A stretch of DNA of 9,183 bases from positions 1-9,183 of the forward strand of contig URZB01000052.1 of the NCBI GenBank assembly GCA_900552295.1. The letters run 5' to 3'. This document shows, piece by piece, positions 5,408 through 9,183 of the stretch. Origin of the DNA: an uncultured Collinsella sp. Its GTDB lineage: Bacteria; Actinomycetota; Coriobacteriia; Coriobacteriales; Coriobacteriaceae. Position numbers and translations under genes: made by a program. The notes under the pieces are model-generated. The model worked only from the letters and a program-made list of their open reading frames with translations, was not told where the DNA came from and made no database searches. How positions within the stretch are numbered: the stretch's first letter is position 1; every line of letters begins with the position of its first letter.

Positions 5408-5851
5408 GTGATTTCGAAATCGACTCACTACGCCAAGCAGGGCGAGGTCCAGCGCAACTGGGTTCTCGTCGACGCCGATGGTGCTGTCCTGGGCCGTCTT
5501 GCCACCCAGATCGCAATGATCCTGCGCGGTAAGAACAAGCCCCAGTTCACGCCCAACAGCGACTGCGGCGACTTCGTTGTCGTCATCAACGCCGATAAGG
5601 TCCAGCTTACCGGTAACAAGGCCGACACGAAGACCTATTATCGCCACAGCGGCTACAACGGCGGCCTCAAGGCTGAGAGCTTCCGCCAGGCTATGGAGAA
5701 GCACCCGGAGAAGGTCATCGAGCGCGCCGTTCGCGGCATGCTGCCCAAGACCACCCTCGGCCGTGCCCAGATGACCAAGCTTAAGGTCTACGCTGGTGCC
5801 GAGCATCCGCACGCTGCCCAGAACCCCACGAAGATTGAGCTGGAGGCTTAA
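5408..5851 (+). CDS. rplM: 50S ribosomal protein L13
   Basis: A 147-residue L13 of the large ribosomal subunit, full length for the family (about 142-150). Recognised by the [21 protein letters not shown] opening, RGKNKP, the central [11 protein letters not shown] region and the closing [16 protein letters not shown] and [16 protein letters not shown]. The start codon is GTG, placed 5 bases after GGAGGAG (5396-5402); an N-terminal extension [15 protein letters not shown] precedes the conserved core. It is followed after 2 bases by rpsI, the universal L13-S9 gene pair, and the rpsI ribosome site lies inside its last codons. Confidence 0.98.
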   Translation: MISKSTHYAKQGEVQRNWVLVDADGAVLGRLATQIAMILRGKNKPQFTPNSDCGDFVVVINADKVQLTGNKADTKTYYRHSGYNGGLKAESFRQAMEKHPEKVIERAVRGMLPKTTLGRAQMTKLKVYAGAEHPHAAQNPTKIELEA

Positions 5852-5853
5852 AG

Positions 5854-6249
<396 letters not shown>

Positions 6250-6280
6250 GGTTTTATCTCCTTACGAGATACAATGTACA

Positions 6281-6323
6281 AGCGGGGCCTGCCGATTGCT
6301 CGGCGGGTCCCGCTTTTCTTTTT
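6281..6323 (+). terminator. rplM-rpsI terminator
   Basis: A 14-bp stem, AGCGGGGCCTGCCG (6281-6294) with CGGCGGGTCCCGCT (6301-6314) containing two G-U pairs, a 6-base loop, then a T-rich tail TTTCTTTTT. It separates the ribosomal operon from glmM. Confidence 0.9.
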
Positions 6324-6372
6324 CGACTAGGGTGGGCGGTTGCATATCGCCCGCTAGGGAAGGAGCAATCCT

Positions 6373-7710
6373 ATGCCCCAGAACATCTTCGGTACCGACG
6401 GCGTCCGTGGCGTCGCCAATGCCGACCTCTCGTGCGACCTTGCGTTTCGCCTGGGCCGCGCGGCGACCAAGTTCCTTGGTCCGGATATCTGCGTCGGCCG
6501 CGACACGCGCCTTTCGGGCACCATGCTCGAGAGCGCTCTGACCGCCGGCATCATGGCCGAGGGCGGCCGTCCGCATTGCTGCGGCGTCATCCCTACGCCG
6601 GCTGTGGCGCTGCTCACCGTTCAGAATGAGCTCGATGGCGGCATCGTCATTTCCGCTTCGCACAATCCGCCGGAGTTCAACGGCATCAAGTTCTTTAGCC
6701 GCAAGGGCATGAAGCTCCCCGATGCTGTCGAGGAAGAGATCAGCGCCTGGGTCATGTCCGAGGAAGCCATGGCTGCCGACACGCTGCCGACCGGTGCCGG
6801 CGTGGGCCACATCATCAAGATGAAGGACGCCCGCAAGGCATACGTCGACCACGCCATCGATACGCTTGATGGCCTGAGGCTCGACGGCCTGGTCGTTGCC
6901 GTCGACTGCGGTCACGGTGCTTCCTGCCAGACTACGCCCGCCGCGCTGCAGCGCCTGGGTGCCACGGTCCATGCCATCAACACCGATTATTGCGGCACCG
7001 ACATCAATGTCGAGTGCGGCTCCACTCACCTCGAGCCCCTGCGCGAGCTCGTGCTGCGCACCCACGCCGATATCGGCCTGGCTCACGACGGCGACGCCGA
7101 CCGCGTACTGTTCGTGGACAGCGAGGGCAATGAGATCGACGGTGACTACATCCTGGCTATCTGCGGTTCTGACCTCGCCGCTCGCGGCAAGCTCGCCAAC
7201 TCCGAGATCGTCTCGACCGTCATGTGCAACCTGGGCTTCTCCATCGCTATGAAGGAGCAAGGCTTCGAGATGGTTCAGACCGCCGTGGGCGACCGTTATG
7301 TTCTTGAGCGCATGCTCGCGGACGGCGCCGTCATCGGCGGCGAACAGTCCGGCCACATCATCTTCCTGGAGCACAACACCACCGGCGACGGCCTGGTGAC
7401 GGCTCTGCAGCTGCTGGCCGTGCTCAAGCGCACCGGTCGCACCCTCACCGATCTTGCCGGTATCATGAAGAAGTACCCGCAGGTACTCGTCAACGTGCAT
7501 TCGGACAACAAGGCCGGTCTGGACGATTGCCAGCCCATCTGGGATGCCGTCGCTGCTGCCGAGAAGGAGCTTGACGGCCGCGGCCGCATTCTGGTGCGCC
7601 CGAGTGGTACCGAGCCGCTGGTCCGCGTGATGGCCGAGGCCGAGACGCACGAGCTGACCCAGCGCGTTGTTGACGACATCGTCGAGGTTGTCAAGCGCGA
7701 ACTTCCCTAA
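6373..7710 (+). CDS. glmM: Phosphoglucosamine mutase
   Basis: A 445-residue enzyme that interconverts glucosamine-6-phosphate and glucosamine-1-phosphate, the step that commits amino sugar to UDP-GlcNAc and peptidoglycan. It is full length. Four signatures of the alpha-D-phosphohexomutase family are intact: the N-terminal FGTDGVRG (6-13); the phosphoserine loop ISASHNP (93-99), with Ser96 the phosphorylated residue by alignment; the metal loop DGDADR (239-244); the sugar loop GGEQSGH (322-328). The phosphate-binding loop RPSGTEPLVRVM begins at 409. AAGGAG (6360-6365) lies 7 bases before ATG. It follows the rpsI terminator, so it should have its own promoter, but no convincing one was found in the 50 bases between. 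GlmM must be activated by phosphorylation of the loop serine in studied species. Confidence 0.97.
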   Translation: MPQNIFGTDGVRGVANADLSCDLAFRLGRAATKFLGPDICVGRDTRLSGTMLESALTAGIMAEGGRPHCCGVIPTPAVALLTVQNELDGGIVISASHNPPEFNGIKFFSRKGMKLPDAVEEEISAWVMSEEAMAADTLPTGAGVGHIIKMKDARKAYVDHAIDTLDGLRLDGLVVAVDCGHGASCQTTPAALQRLGATVHAINTDYCGTDINVECGSTHLEPLRELVLRTHADIGLAHDGDADRVLFVDSEGNEIDGDYILAICGSDLAARGKLANSEIVSTVMCNLGFSIAMKEQGFEMVQTAVGDRYVLERMLADGAVIGGEQSGHIIFLEHNTTGDGLVTALQLLAVLKRTGRTLTDLAGIMKKYPQVLVNVHSDNKAGLDDCQPIWDAVAAAEKELDGRGRILVRPSGTEPLVRVMAEAETHELTQRVVDDIVEVVKRELP

Positions 7711-7740
7711 TGGTCAAAAACCGTTGCCAAGTGGTAAACT
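7711..7740 (+). promoter_or_regulatory. Probable promoter of the PTS IIA gene
   Basis: TAAACT (7735-7740) preceded by TGG makes an extended -10, with TGGTCA (7711-7716) as an imperfect -35 at 18 bases. An alternative is TTGCCA (7724-7729) with GTTATT (7747-7752) at 17 bases. The region is AT-rich and lies directly after the glmM stop, and no terminator is seen between glmM and this gene, so read-through from glmM is also possible. Confidence 0.45.
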
Positions 7741-7781
7741 GTTAAGGTTATTTTGATTGATTGGTATGTCCGAGGGGGAGC

Positions 7782-8279
7782 ATGTTCACTAAAGTCCTAA
7801 GGTCTTTTGGTATGCGTGGTCGAGTCCTTACGCTGGATGCTCCCATCTCGGGCGACGTCATTCCGCTTTCCGAGGTAAACGATCAGACGTTTGCCACTGG
7901 CCTTTTGGGCCAGGGCGTGGCGATTCAGCCCACCGGAACGCGTGTGATTGCACCGGCTGACGCCAAGGTCGAGGCCATTTTTCCCACGGGACACGCCGTT
8001 GCGCTTAACACGGTCGATGGCTTGGACGTGCTCATCCACGTTGGTTTGGACACTGTTCAGCTCGAGGGCAAGCACTTTACCGTACATGCGCAAGTGGGTG
8101 ACATCGTCCATAAGGGCGATGCACTCATTGAGTTCGATCGCGAGGCAATTGCTGCCGAGGGCTACGATGTGACGGTTCCCATCTTGGTGTGCAACTCCGT
8201 TGAGTTCTCGAGTATCAAGGGCTCCGTTGGTGTGCATGTCGAAGAGATGGACCAACTCATCGTTGCTCGCGAGCGCTAG
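7782..8279 (+). CDS. PTS glucose-type IIA component (EIIA-Glc/Crr-like)
   Basis: A 165-residue stand-alone EIIA domain of the glucose superfamily, close in length to E. coli Crr (169). It carries phosphate from HPr to a membrane IIB/IIC protein. The PISGDVIPLSEVND start and GQGVAIQPTG match the family. The two active-site histidines are both present, His71 in GHAVAL and His86 (the phosphorylated one) in LIHVGLDTVQL, 15 apart as in Crr (75 and 90). The start chosen is ATG 7782, after AGGGGGA (7773-7779); an in-frame TTG at 7761 lacks a ribosome site. There is no IIB or IIC gene in the window, so its partner is elsewhere. Its place beside nagB suggests glucosamine or N-acetylglucosamine uptake, but glucose or a regulatory role is equally possible. 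Confidence 0.93.
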   Translation: MFTKVLRSFGMRGRVLTLDAPISGDVIPLSEVNDQTFATGLLGQGVAIQPTGTRVIAPADAKVEAIFPTGHAVALNTVDGLDVLIHVGLDTVQLEGKHFTVHAQVGDIVHKGDALIEFDREAIAAEGYDVTVPILVCNSVEFSSIKGSVGVHVEEMDQLIVARER

Positions 8280-8320
8280 CAAGTGCACGTGGCCATTAGC
8301 CTACAATTCAAGCACGTTTA

Positions 8321-8352
8321 CGGAGGGCGCCCTTGAAAGAGGACGCCCTCCG
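8321..8352. repeat. Inverted repeat after the PTS IIA gene
   Basis: CGGAGGGCG (8321-8329) pairs perfectly with CGCCCTCCG (8344-8352) around a 14-base loop, 42 bases after the IIA stop. Neither side has a T-run, so it is not a standard intrinsic terminator. It could be a Rho-assisted terminator, an RNA-stabilising hairpin or an operator. Confidence 0.5.
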
Positions 8353-8550
8353 TGGCAAGATGGGATTTGTCCGAGGCTAAACAGCTTTGGGTCACCGTGG
8401 ACGGGCAGGGGCCTCGACGCGGCTAGACACGAGACACATACATTACGCGACCTCGCCCTGGTGGCCGCACACGTTGGTTGCGGCCGACGCGGGCCGCGGG
8501 CAAGTGCTTGTAAGGGGGCCTTGCCTCTCTTGTACGAGAAAGGACGCGTA
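8353..8550 (+). other. Long, structured, gene-free leader upstream of nagB
   Basis: About 200 bases without a plausible gene. Stems visible are CGAGGC (8372-8377) with GCCTCG (8411-8416), GGCCGC (8463-8468) with GCGGCC (8480-8485) and GGCAAG (8499-8504) with CTTGCC (8520-8525). The last is followed by TCTCTTGT and precedes the nagB ribosome site AAAGGA. GTCC (8369-8372) could instead pair with GGAC (8399-8402), which would exclude the first stem. No clear promoter, tRNA, SRP RNA or known riboswitch core was recognised. It may be a regulatory 5' leader of nagB. Confidence 0.4.
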
Positions 8551-9135
8551 ATGAAGATCATTAAAGCTAAAGACTACGAGGATATGAGCCGCAAGGCCGC
8601 CAATATCATCTCGGCCCAGGTTATCCTCAAGCCCGACTGTGTGCTGGGCCTTGCCACCGGCTCCACCCCGATCGGTGCCTACAAGCAGCTCGCTGCTTGG
8701 TACGAGAAGGGCGACGTCGACTTTGCCGAGGTCAGCACCTACAACCTGGACGAGTATCGCGGCCTTTCGCACGACGATCCCCAGAGCTATCACTACTTCA
8801 TGCGCGAGAACTTCTTCGATCACATCAACATCGACCTGAACAACACGCATGTGCCCGATGGCTCCAACCCCGACGCCGCTGCTGCCTGCTCTGAGTACGA
8901 CAAGATTGTCGCCGACGCCGGTTACCCGGATCTGCAGCTGCTCGGCATCGGCAACAACGGCCACATCGGCTTCAACGAGCCCGATGACCACTTCTCCAAG
9001 GGCACGCACTGCGTCGACCTCACCGAGAGCACCATTCAGGCCAACAGCCGCCTGTTCGACAGCATCGACGATGTTCCCCGTCAGGCCTACACCATGGGTA
9101 CTCAGACCATCATGTATGCCCGCATGATCCTGGTC
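8551..9135 (+). CDS. nagB: Glucosamine-6-phosphate deaminase, 3' end missing
   Basis: The first 195 residues of NagB (family length about 240-265), which converts glucosamine-6-phosphate to fructose-6-phosphate and ammonia and feeds amino sugars into glycolysis. Diagnostic motifs are LGLATGSTPIGAY (phosphate-binding loop, 32-44), YNLDEYRGL with Asp67, ESTIQANSRLFD, and the active-site segment GIGNNGHIGFNEP (132-144) with His138 and Glu143. Where the E. coli enzyme has Asp141 before Gly-His, this protein has Asn136; from memory Asn here is usual in Gram-positive homologues, so it is probably functional. ATG follows AAAGGA (8539-8544) at 6 bases. Native sequence stops at Val195 (9133-9135); the apparent continuation is adapter. 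It belongs with glmM, which acts on the same substrate. Confidence 0.96.
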
Positions 9136-9183
9136 CTGTCTCTTATACACATCTCCGAGCCCACGAGACGGAGCTACATCTCG
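9136..9183 (+). other. Illumina Nextera adapter contamination at the contig end
   Basis: 9136-9154 is exactly the 19-base Tn5 mosaic end used in Nextera libraries (CTGTCTCTTATACACATCT). It is followed by CCGAGCCCACGAGAC (9155-9169), the read-2 adapter, then an 8-base i7 index GGAGCTAC (9170-9177; N718 from memory), then ATCTCG, the start of the P7 flow-cell sequence. In the nagB frame it is translated as LSLIHISEPTRR, a well-known adapter-derived peptide in public databases. It is not a mobile element of this genome. Confidence 0.99.

Noticed and set aside
9136..9154. Tn5-type transposon end (mobile element)
   Set aside because: It is the synthetic mosaic end of a sequencing library, followed by adapter, index and P7 sequence, at the very end of the contig.

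Overview
The window looks like a chromosomal contig end from a high-GC, Gram-positive gut actinobacterium of the class Coriobacteriia, most likely Collinsella or a close relative. This is judged from codon and base bias, the style of the ribosomal proteins and tmRNA, and the gene set; no database search was possible. The last 48 bases (9136-9183) are not biological. They are an Illumina Nextera read-through adapter with an i7 index, so the final gene (nagB) is cut by an assembly artefact.

Layout. 1-359: gene-free, with two tandem Rho-independent terminators, then an AT-rich promoter overlapped by an imperfect palindrome that could be a metalloregulator operator. 360-2699: a two-gene operon of a small glycine-rich membrane-anchor protein (DUF6110-like) and a P1B-type metal ATPase. 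The ATPase has a degenerate N-terminal HMA-like domain and Cys-Ala-Leu-Lys in place of the usual CPC motif. This pair resembles the FezA/FezB core of ferrosome (membrane-bounded iron store) operons and is the best candidate here for an under-described system. 2724-2770: strong terminator. 2769-3203 (minus): an unrecognised 144-residue protein. 3336-3848: ssrA (tmRNA) with an extended -10 promoter, a structured 5' leader and a terminator. Just after it lies an inverted partial copy of the tmRNA 3' end, then (3926-4248) a 62-bp tandem array of imperfect palindromes. 4336-5214: a patatin-like phospholipase. 5314-6323: promoter, candidate autoregulatory leader, rplM, rpsI and a terminator. 6373-7710: glmM. 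7782-8279: a stand-alone glucose-type PTS IIA protein. 8280-8550: a long structured leader. 8551-9135: the 5' part of nagB.

How the genes fit together. The first operon probably exports or compartmentalises a transition metal (iron is the leading guess). ssrA and rplM-rpsI are translation genes. GlmM and NagB both consume glucosamine-6-phosphate, GlmM toward cell wall (UDP-GlcNAc) and NagB toward glycolysis. The IIA protein between them could supply phosphate to a sugar or amino-sugar permease, so the right-hand third has an amino-sugar partitioning theme.
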